Of a stretch of 33,172 nucleotides of DNA, positions 24,044-31,484 are shown piece after piece. How positions within the stretch are numbered: the first letter of the stretch is position 1; each line of letters begins with the position of its first letter. The translations under genes and the position numbers were made by a program. Under the pieces are notes generated by a model, which was not told the DNA's origin, ran no database searches, and saw only the letters and a program-made list of their open reading frames with translations. The stretch comes from JAWWBN01 sp033720955 (GTDB lineage: Bacteria > Acidobacteriota > Thermoanaerobaculia > Multivoradales > JAHEKO01): the NCBI GenBank assembly GCA_033720955.1, contig JAWWBN010000011.1, forward strand, positions 1-33,172. The letters run 5' to 3'.

Positions 24044-24919
24044 TTGATCCTGGTCACCGGCGCCGGCGGCAAGACGGGGCGCGCGGTGCTCGCCGCGCTG
24101 GCCCGGCGCGGCGCCGCGGCTCGGGCGATGGTGCGGGGCCCCCGGCGGCGCGACGGGGTCCGGACGCTGGCTGCCGAGGTCTGCGAGGGGGATCTGCTCG
24201 ACCCGCGGGCCGTGGCCGCGGCCGTCGCCGGCGCCGAGGCGATCTACCACATCTGCCCCAACGTCCACCCGGACGAGGTGGCCATCGGCCGCGGCGTGAT
24301 CGCGGCGGCGCGGACAGCGGGGGTCGGGCGGCTCGTCTTCCACTCGGTGCTCCACCCGCGGATCGAGGCGATGCCGCACCACTGGGCGAAGCTGCGGGTG
24401 GAGGAGCTGCTGGTGGCCTCGGGTCTCGACTTCACGATCCTCCAGCCCGCGGCCTACATGCAGAACCTGCTCGCGCAGTGGGACGCGGTGGTCCGCAGGG
24501 GGGTCTACGCCGTCCCGTACGACCTCGACGCCCGGGTGGCGCTGGTGGACCTGGGCGACGTCGCCGAGGCGGCGGCGCGCGTCCTCACCGAGCCGGGTCA
24601 CGAGGCCGCCACGTACGAGCTCTGCGCTCCCGGGCTCCCGGATCAGCGCCAGATCGCCGCTATCCTCGGCGACACGCTGGGCCGCGAGGTCCGCGCCGTC
24701 GAGACGCCCCTCGACGAATGGGCGGCGCGGGCCCGCGAAGCGGGACTCCACGGCTACGCTCTCGAAGCGCTGCTGCGCATGTTCCGCTACTACGGGCGTC
24801 ACGGCATGGCCGGCGGCCCCCGCGCGCTCGAGTGGTTGCTCGGCCGCCCGGCCACCGCCCTCCGGCGGTTCGTCGAGCGGGTGGCGCGCGACGAGCCCCA
24901 CGGCCTCGGCCGGGCCTGA
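24044..24919 (+). CDS. NmrA-like NAD(P)-binding protein
   Basis: This 291-residue atypical short-chain dehydrogenase has the N-terminal dinucleotide-binding loop MILVTGAGGKTGRAVLAALARRG, as in NmrA/HSCARG proteins. It continues with VCEGDLLDPRAVAAAVAGAEAIYHICP, GVGRLVFHSVLHPRIEAMPHHWAKLRVEELLVASGLDFTILQPAAYMQNLL and DARVALVDLGDVAEAAARVL. The usual catalytic Tyr-x3-Lys of true dehydrogenases is not present in its normal place; HHWAKLRVEE takes that position. It may therefore bind NAD(P) for sensing or reduce an unknown substrate. TTG 24044 is the start expected from the family, with GAGG 6 bases ahead. Confidence 0.88.
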   Translation: MILVTGAGGKTGRAVLAALARRGAAARAMVRGPRRRDGVRTLAAEVCEGDLLDPRAVAAAVAGAEAIYHICPNVHPDEVAIGRGVIAAARTAGVGRLVFHSVLHPRIEAMPHHWAKLRVEELLVASGLDFTILQPAAYMQNLLAQWDAVVRRGVYAVPYDLDARVALVDLGDVAEAAARVLTEPGHEAATYELCAPGLPDQRQIAAILGDTLGREVRAVETPLDEWAARAREAGLHGYALEALLRMFRYYGRHGMAGGPRALEWLLGRPATALRRFVERVARDEPHGLGRA

Positions 24920-24931
24920 GTCTCCCGCCCG

Positions 24932-24954
24932 CAGGGGCTCCCCTGGCATAAAGT
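24932..24954 (+). promoter_or_regulatory. Palindrome and -10-like box upstream of the ZIP gene
   Basis: CAGGGG-CT-CCCCTG (24932-24945) is a perfect 14-base palindrome whose 2-base centre is too tight for a stable hairpin, so it looks more like a protein-binding operator. Four bases further on is TAAAGT (24949-24954), a possible -10 box. A start site near 24961 would give a near-leaderless mRNA if GTG 24966 initiates. Binding of a regulator here would block the promoter. Which regulator is not known. Confidence 0.35.
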
Positions 24955-24956
24955 CG

Positions 24957-25769
24957 TTGGACCCCGTGAGCCTCCTGACTCTCAAGCTGGCCCTTCTCGC
25001 CACCATCTTCGCCGCCGGGTGGATGGGGGCCGCTCTGCCGCGCCTGCGGGCGCTCGAGGCCAGCGACCGGTTCCTGGGACGAGGGAACGCCTTCGCCGCC
25101 GGGGTGCTCATCGGCACGGCGCTGCTCCACATGCTGGCGGAGGCGCACCGCGCCTGGACCGATCTGGGCTGGGAGTACCCCATCGCCTACCTGCTGGCGG
25201 CGGCCGCCTTCGTGGGCGTGCTGCTGGTGGAGCACGTGCTGCTGCCCGAGCAGGCGCACGAGATCGTCCACGGCCACGCCGGCCACAGCGTCACCGAGCG
25301 GGAGATGCACGCCGTGTCGCACAGCGCCTCGCCCTACCTGCTGGTGGCGGCGCTCTCGACCCACTCGCTCATCGAGGGGGCGGCGCTGGGAGCGCAGGAC
25401 GGGGTGGCGCAGCTCGTGGTGATCTCGGTGGCGATCCTGGCCCACAAGGCCACCGCCGGCTTCGCCCTCGGCGTGAGCCTGGCGCGGCACGGGGTCGCGC
25501 GCGGGAGGAGCCTCCGGCTGGCCCTCCTCTTCGCGGTGATGACGCCGCTCGGCATCGTGGCCGGGCTCACCGTGAGCGGTCTGCTCGCCCCCGGCGTCGA
25601 AGCGCGGTTCGACGCCCTGGCCCTGGCCGTGGCGGCGGGGACCTTCCTCTACATCGCCTCCCTCGACACCATCCAGGACGAGCTGCTGCGTCCGGGGAGC
25701 CGCCTGGTGAAGTGGATCTTCGCCGCCCTGGGTCTGGCGGCGACCGCTCTCCTGGCGGTGTGGATCTGA
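24957..25769 (+). CDS. ZIP-family divalent metal transporter
   Basis: A 270-residue protein with about eight membrane helices. The loop after the third helix is His-rich (EQAHEIVHGHAGHSVTEREMHAVSH), as in ZIP proteins. The helix IV metal site reads LSTHSLIEGAALG and the helix V site AILAHKATAGFALGVSLARHG, closer to the HSxxEG/HK pattern of eukaryotic-type ZIPs than to E. coli ZupT. It probably imports Zn(II), or also Fe(II) or Mn(II), across the inner membrane. The start may be TTG 24957 or, nine bases later, GTG 24966. A palindromic site precedes it. The next gene starts 11 bases after its stop. Confidence 0.93.
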   Translation: MDPVSLLTLKLALLATIFAAGWMGAALPRLRALEASDRFLGRGNAFAAGVLIGTALLHMLAEAHRAWTDLGWEYPIAYLLAAAAFVGVLLVEHVLLPEQAHEIVHGHAGHSVTEREMHAVSHSASPYLLVAALSTHSLIEGAALGAQDGVAQLVVISVAILAHKATAGFALGVSLARHGVARGRSLRLALLFAVMTPLGIVAGLTVSGLLAPGVEARFDALALAVAAGTFLYIASLDTIQDELLRPGSRLVKWIFAALGLAATALLAVWI

Positions 25770-25780
25770 GATACTGCCGC

Positions 25781-27691
25781 GTGCGACCGTTCCTCCGCCT
25801 CTCGAGCCTCTGCCTCTCTGCCCTTCTTCTCGCGGCGGCGCCGGCCCGGTCGATCCCGCTGCCGGAGCGGCTCGCGGCCCTGGGCCTGACCGGCTGGTCC
25901 GCGCTCCACGACGAGGTGGACGAGGGCGGCGGCAAGGGGGGAGGCGGCCAGCACGTCCCGGGCGAGAGGATCGTCGGCGGGGTGGGCTGCGGCGACGGCG
26001 ACGCGGCCGGCTTCGCCTGCCAGCAGGTGGATCTCATGGCCTTCCTGCCCCTCGACGACATCGGCGGCGGCTCGGGCAACGACGTCTGGGGCTGGACCGA
26101 TCGCAAGACCGGCCGCGAGTACGTCCTGATGGGCCGCTCGTCGGGGGTCTCGTTCGTGGACGTCACCGATCCGGCGCGGCCGGTCTACCTGGGCGACCTT
26201 CCCACCCACACCTTCGGCTCCGTCTGGCGCGACCTCAAGGTCTACCGTGACCACCTGTACGTGGTGGCCGACTCCGCCGGCCAGCACGGCATGCAGGTCT
26301 TCGACCTGCGCCAGCTCCGCTCGGTGGAGAGCCCCCCGGCGGTCTTCGCGGAGAGCGCCCACTACGACGACTTCGGATCGGCCCACAACATCGCGATCAA
26401 CGAGGAGACCGGCTACGCCTACGTGGTGGGCGCCGTCGGCTCGTGCGACGGCGGCCTTCACATGGTGGACCTGGCCCGGCCCAGGGCGCCGGTCTTCGCC
26501 GGCTGCTACGGCGAGGACGGCTACACCCACGACGTGCAGTGCGTGCTCTTCGCTGGCCCGGACCGCCGCTACCGGGGCTCCGAGATCTGCTTCGCGGCCA
26601 ACGAGGACACCCTGACCGTCGTGGACGTCAGCGACAAGGACGCCCCGCGGCTGGTCTCCCGCAGCTCCTACGAAGGCTTCGGGTACGCCCACCAGGGGTG
26701 GCTCACCGAGGACCACGCCCACTTCCTGCTCGACGACGAGCTGGACGAGTCGGCCTTCCGGCACGGCACCCGCACCCTGGTGTGGGACCTCTCCGACCTG
26801 GAGCGGCCGGCGGTCGCGGGCGAGCACTTCTCCGCCGTGGGCTCGATCGACCACAACCAGTACGTGGTCGGCGACTTCGTGTACCAGGCCAACTACCGCA
26901 GCGGCCTGCGGGTCCTCGAGCTCACCGACCTCGCGCGCGGCCGGATGCGGGAGGTGGCGTTCTTCGACACCTACCCGGAGGACGACGAGACCGGCTTCGA
27001 CGGCGCCTGGGGCGTCTACCCCTTCTTCGCCAGCGGCGTGGTGGCGGTGAGCGACATCAACCGCGGCCTCTTCGTGGTCCGGCCGCGGGTGGGCGAGGCG
27101 ATCTTCGCCGACGGCTTCGAGAGCGGCGACCTCTCGGCGTGGTCCGGACGTCGCGGGCCGGGCCTCGAGGTGGTCGCGCCCGGTCTGGGGGAGACCGGCT
27201 TCGCCCTCGCCGTGTCCGTGGACGCCGGCCGGTCCCACGTCGCCGCGCGTCTCCCGGACCGCCAGGCCACCCTCCGGATGGACCTGCTGCTGCACGCCGG
27301 GCGGGCCGATCTGGCCGGCGGCGAGGTCGAGATCGCGCGGCTGAAGGACCGCAAGAGGACCGTGGTCTCGCTGTCGCTCGAGCAGCGCGGCGGGCGCTAC
27401 GAGGTGCACCTGGCCGCTCGCAGCGGCAAGCGGATGGTGCGGGTGGGCTCGACCCGCGTGCCCGCCAACCGCGAGATCGCCCTCGCGGTCGAGTGGCGGC
27501 GGGCGTCGTCCAGGCGCGCCGAGGACGGCCGGGTCAGCCTGTTCAAGGAGGGCCGCGTCGTGGCCGAGGACCACCACCTGGCCAACGGCCGCCGCGCGGT
27601 CACCGAGCTGCTGGCGGGGCTGCCCGGGGCCGGCACGCCGGCGGGCGCCTCGGGCGCCTTTCTCCTGGACGAGATCGCCGTCCGGCCGTGA
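25781..27691 (+). CDS. Exported choice-of-anchor B family protein with extra C-terminal domain
   Basis: This 636-residue protein starts at GTG 25781, directly followed by a signal peptide (RPFLRLSSLCLSALLLAAAPARS). The large middle part (about 30-430) is the choice-of-anchor B propeller with LVIVD-like repeats: SFVDVTDPARPVYLGDL, VFDLRQL, HNIAINEETGYAYVVGA, LHMVDLARPRAPVFAGCYGEDGYTHDVQ, LTVVDVSDKDAPRLVSRSSY, YAHQGWLTEDHAHFLLDDELDE. At about 441 comes IFADGFESGDLSAWS, a linker seen before C-terminal modules in related exported proteins, followed by about 180 residues that look beta-rich. No C-terminal membrane anchor is visible. The enzymatic role is unknown. It may be co-transcribed with the ZIP gene. 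Confidence 0.92.
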   Translation: MRPFLRLSSLCLSALLLAAAPARSIPLPERLAALGLTGWSALHDEVDEGGGKGGGGQHVPGERIVGGVGCGDGDAAGFACQQVDLMAFLPLDDIGGGSGNDVWGWTDRKTGREYVLMGRSSGVSFVDVTDPARPVYLGDLPTHTFGSVWRDLKVYRDHLYVVADSAGQHGMQVFDLRQLRSVESPPAVFAESAHYDDFGSAHNIAINEETGYAYVVGAVGSCDGGLHMVDLARPRAPVFAGCYGEDGYTHDVQCVLFAGPDRRYRGSEICFAANEDTLTVVDVSDKDAPRLVSRSSYEGFGYAHQGWLTEDHAHFLLDDELDESAFRHGTRTLVWDLSDLERPAVAGEHFSAVGSIDHNQYVVGDFVYQANYRSGLRVLELTDLARGRMREVAFFDTYPEDDETGFDGAWGVYPFFASGVVAVSDINRGLFVVRPRVGEAIFADGFESGDLSAWSGRRGPGLEVVAPGLGETGFALAVSVDAGRSHVAARLPDRQATLRMDLLLHAGRADLAGGEVEIARLKDRKRTVVSLSLEQRGGRYEVHLAARSGKRMVRVGSTRVPANREIALAVEWRRASSRRAEDGRVSLFKEGRVVAEDHHLANGRRAVTELLAGLPGAGTPAGASGAFLLDEIAVRP

Positions 27692-27700
27692 GACGTCGCG

Positions 27701-29545
27701 CTAGTCGCGCGCCCGCGGGGTGATCGTCACCTCGAGCCGCTCGCCCTCTCGCAGCACGACGACCTGGACCGGCACGCCGATCTTCACCGCGTCGAGGGCG
27801 TAGGTGTAGTCGTAGATGTTGGTGATCTTCTGGCCGGCGAACTCGACGATGACGTCGCCTTCGCGCAGACCGGCCTCGTCGGCGGGACCGCCCCCGATCA
27901 CCCCCGAGAGCCGCAGACCCTCGACCTCGGTGGTGTAGTCGGGGACCGTTCCGGTGAAGGCACGCAGGGTGTCGCGGCCCCCGCCCTGCTCCACTCTGGG
28001 CTCCACCCGGACGAAGTCGGGCGGCTCGTCGGCCTCGAGCAGACGGCCGACCAGCAGCGTGGCGAACCGGGTGACCCGCGCGAGATCGTCGTAGTTGATG
28101 CGCTCCGCCACGTCGGAGGGCCGGTGGTAGTCCTCGTGGCCGCCGGTGAAGAGGTTCAGCGTGGGCACACCGGCCTGGTTGAAGCTCGTGCTGTCGGTGG
28201 GGAGGTAGGGGTCGTCCTGGGCGCGGACGTCGAAGCCCACGGGCACGTTGACCCGCTCCACGAGGGCCGGCCACACCGACGAGGAGCCCATCGCCTGGAT
28301 CGACAGCTTGTTCTCCTGCATGCGGCCCACCATGTCGAGATTCACGTAGGCGGCGATCCGGTCGGTCGGAACGACCGCCTCCCTGACGAAGGCCGACGAG
28401 CCCAGCAGACCCAGCTCCTCTCCCGACCAGAGGGCCACCACCAGGTCGCGCCGGCGCTCCTGCGCGGCGAGGGCGCGGGCCGTCTCGAGCACGGCCGCCA
28501 CCCCGGAGGCGTTGTCGTCGGCGCCGTAGTGGATGCCTCCGGCCTCCTCCTTCTTGGCGAGCGAGTTGCCGCCGCCGCCGCGCCCCAGGTGGTCGAAGTG
28601 GGCGCCCAGCACCACCGCGGGCCTCGCCAGCCCCCGAGTCCCCGAGCCGGGCAGCAGCGCCAGCAGGTTCCGGCCGACGCGCTTCTCGCGCGCCACCTTC
28701 GCCTCCAGGGTGATCTCCACGCCGGGGATGTCGAACCCGGTGACGTGGGGGTTGCCGTCGTCGAGGGCCGACTGCGCCTGCTCCAGGGTCTTGTCGGGGA
28801 CGTGGGAGAAGAGGGCCTCGGCGACCTCGGCGCCGACGCTCGCCGCGACCAGGCCGGAGCCAGAGATCGCGGTGTCGAAGGTCATGGGGATCGTCTCGCC
28901 GGCGTTGGGGGAGCGCGGCCCGGTGATCAGGATGAGCGCCTTGGCCCCGGCCTCGCGCGCCTGCAGGCCCTTGAAGCGCAGGCCGGAGTAGCGGGCCAGC
29001 TCGGCGCGCGCCTCCTGCTCGACGTCCTCCGGGTGGTAGCGCAGGGCCACCACGATCTTGTCCTGGACGTCGAGCCCGGCGTAGCTGTCGTAGGCGAAGT
29101 CGCGTCCCTCCGGCAGGACGATGCCGTAGCCGGCGAAGACCACGGGACCCCTGACCTCGCCGTTGTCGGAGAACGAGAGGGCCTGGACCTGGTCGGTGCC
29201 GGTCCACTCGCGCTCCACCTCCCCGCCGCTGAGGACGATGCGGCTCCCCGCGTCGCTGGTGCCGGCGGTGAACTCGAACGGCTGCTCGAAGCCCTCCTGC
29301 CCCGGCAGCGGCACCGCGCCCAGCGCCGCGAGCTCCGCCGCAAGGTAGTCGGCCGCGGCCCGGGCCCCCCCGGTGCCGGTGAGCCGGCCCTCGAGCTCCT
29401 CCGAGGCCAGGGTGGCGACGTGGCGGCGCAGCTCCTCGACCAGCGCGCCCCGCGCCGGGGCCGACAGCAGGAGTGCGCCGGCGAGGGCGGCGGCCACCGC
29501 CGCGGTGCGGGAGCGAGAGAGCGGGGGGCGGAGTCGGTGGGTCAT
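27701..29545 (-). CDS. Exported M28 metallopeptidase with PA and PDZ domains
   Basis: This 614-residue protein has a signal peptide (about 1-33). A protease-associated insert (about 130-240: GPVVFAGYGIVLPEGRDF, KIVVALRYHPEDV, AGAKALILITGPRSPNA) lies ahead of the M28 catalytic core. Zinc and catalytic residues are visible in AHFDHLG (His316, Asp318), GADDNASGVAAVLE, LWSGEELGLLGS, YVNLDMVGR and TGGHEDYHRPSD. A PDZ domain ends the protein (about 532-614: LRLSGVIGGGPADEAGLREGDVIVEFAGQKI). It is expected to be a periplasmic or secreted aminopeptidase. ATG 29545 shares ATGA with the stop of the TolB-like gene. It converges on the choice-of-anchor B gene with 9 bases between stops. Confidence 0.95.
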   Translation of the reverse strand: MTHRLRPPLSRSRTAAVAAALAGALLLSAPARGALVEELRRHVATLASEELEGRLTGTGGARAAADYLAAELAALGAVPLPGQEGFEQPFEFTAGTSDAGSRIVLSGGEVEREWTGTDQVQALSFSDNGEVRGPVVFAGYGIVLPEGRDFAYDSYAGLDVQDKIVVALRYHPEDVEQEARAELARYSGLRFKGLQAREAGAKALILITGPRSPNAGETIPMTFDTAISGSGLVAASVGAEVAEALFSHVPDKTLEQAQSALDDGNPHVTGFDIPGVEITLEAKVAREKRVGRNLLALLPGSGTRGLARPAVVLGAHFDHLGRGGGGNSLAKKEEAGGIHYGADDNASGVAAVLETARALAAQERRRDLVVALWSGEELGLLGSSAFVREAVVPTDRIAAYVNLDMVGRMQENKLSIQAMGSSSVWPALVERVNVPVGFDVRAQDDPYLPTDSTSFNQAGVPTLNLFTGGHEDYHRPSDVAERINYDDLARVTRFATLLVGRLLEADEPPDFVRVEPRVEQGGGRDTLRAFTGTVPDYTTEVEGLRLSGVIGGGPADEAGLREGDVIVEFAGQKITNIYDYTYALDAVKIGVPVQVVVLREGERLEVTITPRARD

Positions 29546-30663
29546 GGCTCGTTCCTCGGGGGCGCCGCGGCGAGGGCCGCCAGCGCCTGTTCGTGGTTCC
29601 AGTCGGCGAGGAAGATCTGGCCGGCGTCGCCGCCGTGCCGGGTGGAGGTCCAGGCGAGGCCGCGGCCGTCGGGGGTCGGCACGGGGAGGCCGTCGAAGCC
29701 GTCGGTGTGGGTCACCCGCACCGGCTCCTTCTCGCCGCCGGCGTCCACGATGAAGATCTCGAAGTTGGAGAAGCCCAGCTTGTTGGAGGCGAAGAAGATG
29801 TAGTCGCCCGAAGGATGCTCGTAGGGGGCCCAGCTCATCGCCCCGAAGTCGGTGACCTGGCGGGGGTCGGAGCCGTCGGCCGCCATGGTCCAGACGTCGG
29901 CGATCAACCCCTCCGGGTCGAAGCGGCGCCAGACGATGCGCGAGCCGTCGGACGTGTAGAAGGGCCCGCCGTCGTACCCGGGGACGCGGGTCAGCCGCTC
30001 GAGCTGGCTGCCGTCGGCGCGCATGCGGTAGATCTCCCCGAAAGTGGAGGGGTTGAGCTCCAACTGCCGGGCCTCCTCCTCAGAGAGCTCGCGCTCGTAG
30101 GCGTCGCGGGTGGAGGTGAAGACGATCCACTCGCCGTCGGGCGAGTAGCTGGCCTCGGCGTCGTAGCCCTCGGCCTCGGTCAGCCGCGTCAGCTCGAAGG
30201 TCCCGGGAGCGGCGACGAAGAGGTCCATCATCGGGTCGTAGTCCCATGCGTAGCGGCGGCCCGTGGCGGCTTCGCGCTCTTCGTACTCCCTCTCCTGCAG
30301 CACCTTCGAGCGCGGGTCCAGGTGGGTGGAGGCGAAGAGGACCTCACCGGTGCCGGGTCGGATGAAGGGGCAGGTGGTCTTGCCCCACCCGGGCGAGACC
30401 CGCCGGGTGTCGCCGGTCTCCAGGTCCAGCAGGTAGATCTGGAAGAACGGGTTGCCCGGCTCGCGCTCGCTCTGGAAGACCATCTTGGAGCCGTCGGGAG
30501 AGAAGTAGCCCTCGCCGGCCCGCCGCCCCTCGAAGGTGAGGCGGCGCACGCGCGACAGGAAACGCTCCTCGCCCGCGGCCGGCTCGGCGGCCTGCGCGGC
30601 GGCGGTCCCGAGGGCGGCGAGAGCGACGCAGAGAGTGGACAGGACGGGTCGAGCGGCTCGCAT
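29542..30663 (-). CDS. Exported TolB-like (PD40) propeller protein
   Basis: This 373-residue protein has a signal peptide (1 to about 26, ending AAAQAAEP). Five or more PD40/WD40-like repeats follow, each marked by xPDGxxIxFxS: SPDGSKMVFQSER, SPDGEWIVFTSTR, TSDGSRIVWRRF, HPSGDYIFFASNK, TPDGRGLAWTSTR. The fold matches the C-terminal propeller of TolB and the non-catalytic propeller of prolyl oligopeptidases, but no peptidase domain follows. It overlaps the M28 peptidase start by 4 bases and is therefore probably made together with it, perhaps as a substrate- or partner-binding module. Confidence 0.9.
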   Translation of the reverse strand: MRAARPVLSTLCVALAALGTAAAQAAEPAAGEERFLSRVRRLTFEGRRAGEGYFSPDGSKMVFQSEREPGNPFFQIYLLDLETGDTRRVSPGWGKTTCPFIRPGTGEVLFASTHLDPRSKVLQEREYEEREAATGRRYAWDYDPMMDLFVAAPGTFELTRLTEAEGYDAEASYSPDGEWIVFTSTRDAYERELSEEEARQLELNPSTFGEIYRMRADGSQLERLTRVPGYDGGPFYTSDGSRIVWRRFDPEGLIADVWTMAADGSDPRQVTDFGAMSWAPYEHPSGDYIFFASNKLGFSNFEIFIVDAGGEKEPVRVTHTDGFDGLPVPTPDGRGLAWTSTRHGGDAGQIFLADWNHEQALAALAAAPPRNEP

Positions 30664-30723
30664 CTCGGGCGCGATTCTTTCATCGACCCGCGAGCGGTGC
30701 GCTACCCGCGGGGGCGGGAGATC

Positions 30724-31404
30724 TCAGGCGCCGTTGTAGAAGTGGCGGCCGAGGCCGATGGTGAACACGAAGCAGCCGTAGAGGGCGTGCTCCACGGAGG
30801 CTGCCAAAAGCGATCGGCTGCGGCGGTAGGTGTCGGCGAAGAGAAGGCCTCCGGGGAGGGTGAAGGCCACCGCCAGCCAGCTTTCGAAGAGGATGTGCAC
30901 GAACGCGAAGGCCGCCGCGCTGGCCCAGACCAGGGCGGTCGAGCCGCCGAAGAGCGCCCGATAGCGGCGGAAGAGAAAGGTGCGGAAGAGCAGCTCCTGG
31001 GGGTAGACGCTGAGGAGCGGGTAGAGCAGCATGACCGCCAGCCAGATTCCGGGGCGCCGGCGGGGGAAGTTGAGGAGCTCGCTCGGGTCGAAGAGGGCCA
31101 CGCAGAGGGCGATGAGCGCCGCCAGCACCAGGAAGCGGGGCACGAACCGCCGCGCCTCGCGGGCGAAGGGGGCGGCGTTCCACAGCTCGCGGCGGTCGAA
31201 GCCGGGGTCGCGCAGCAGGTAGAGGAGAGCGAGACCGAAGGCGGCGAGCAGGCAGGGGATGATGCTGCCTCCGAGGGGCCCCAGGGTCATCACGGCCGGT
31301 ACCCCGAAGAAGAGCGCGGCGAACTCGAGCGCCAGCCACAGCCGGTGCCCGGCGCCGGCGGGTCGCCGGGCCACCGGGCGGGTCTCGGGCTGGATGACGC
31401 TCAT
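30724..31404 (-). CDS. CPBP-family intramembrane protein (Rce1/Abi-like)
   Basis: About 226 residues with roughly six to eight membrane helices (LALEFAALFFGVPAVMTLG, IIPCLLAAFGLALLYLL, FLVLAALIALCVALF, WLAVMLLYPLLSVY). The family motifs are present in modified form. Motif 1 reads YPQELLFRTFLFRRYRALFG, with Gln in place of the first Glu of EExxxR. Motif 2 reads AFAFVHILFE, and motif 3 EHALYGCFVF. Relatives with both glutamates are CAAX-type proteases; the Q-E form also occurs in a bacterial subgroup, as I recall. Activity is uncertain. ATG 31404 was chosen because it lies just before the first helices; a longer open frame reaches into the neighbouring gene. The downstream TolB-like gene is 60 bases away. 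Confidence 0.88.
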   Translation of the reverse strand: MSVIQPETRPVARRPAGAGHRLWLALEFAALFFGVPAVMTLGPLGGSIIPCLLAAFGLALLYLLRDPGFDRRELWNAAPFAREARRFVPRFLVLAALIALCVALFDPSELLNFPRRRPGIWLAVMLLYPLLSVYPQELLFRTFLFRRYRALFGGSTALVWASAAAFAFVHILFESWLAVAFTLPGGLLFADTYRRSRSLLAASVEHALYGCFVFTIGLGRHFYNGA

Positions 31405-31484
31405 CGCTCTCGTCTCTCCCGACTCTCTCTTCGTGCGCGGCCGGGGGTTCAGATTCCTCGGCATGCCTCGACGCCGGGCCGCTC

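Noticed and set aside
23997..24047. 16-codon frame GTG-ACC-TCC... overlapping the site-2 protease stop
   Set aside because: It is very short, Gly/Ala-rich, and overlaps the NmrA-like start. There is no sign of coding beyond the GTGA overlap.
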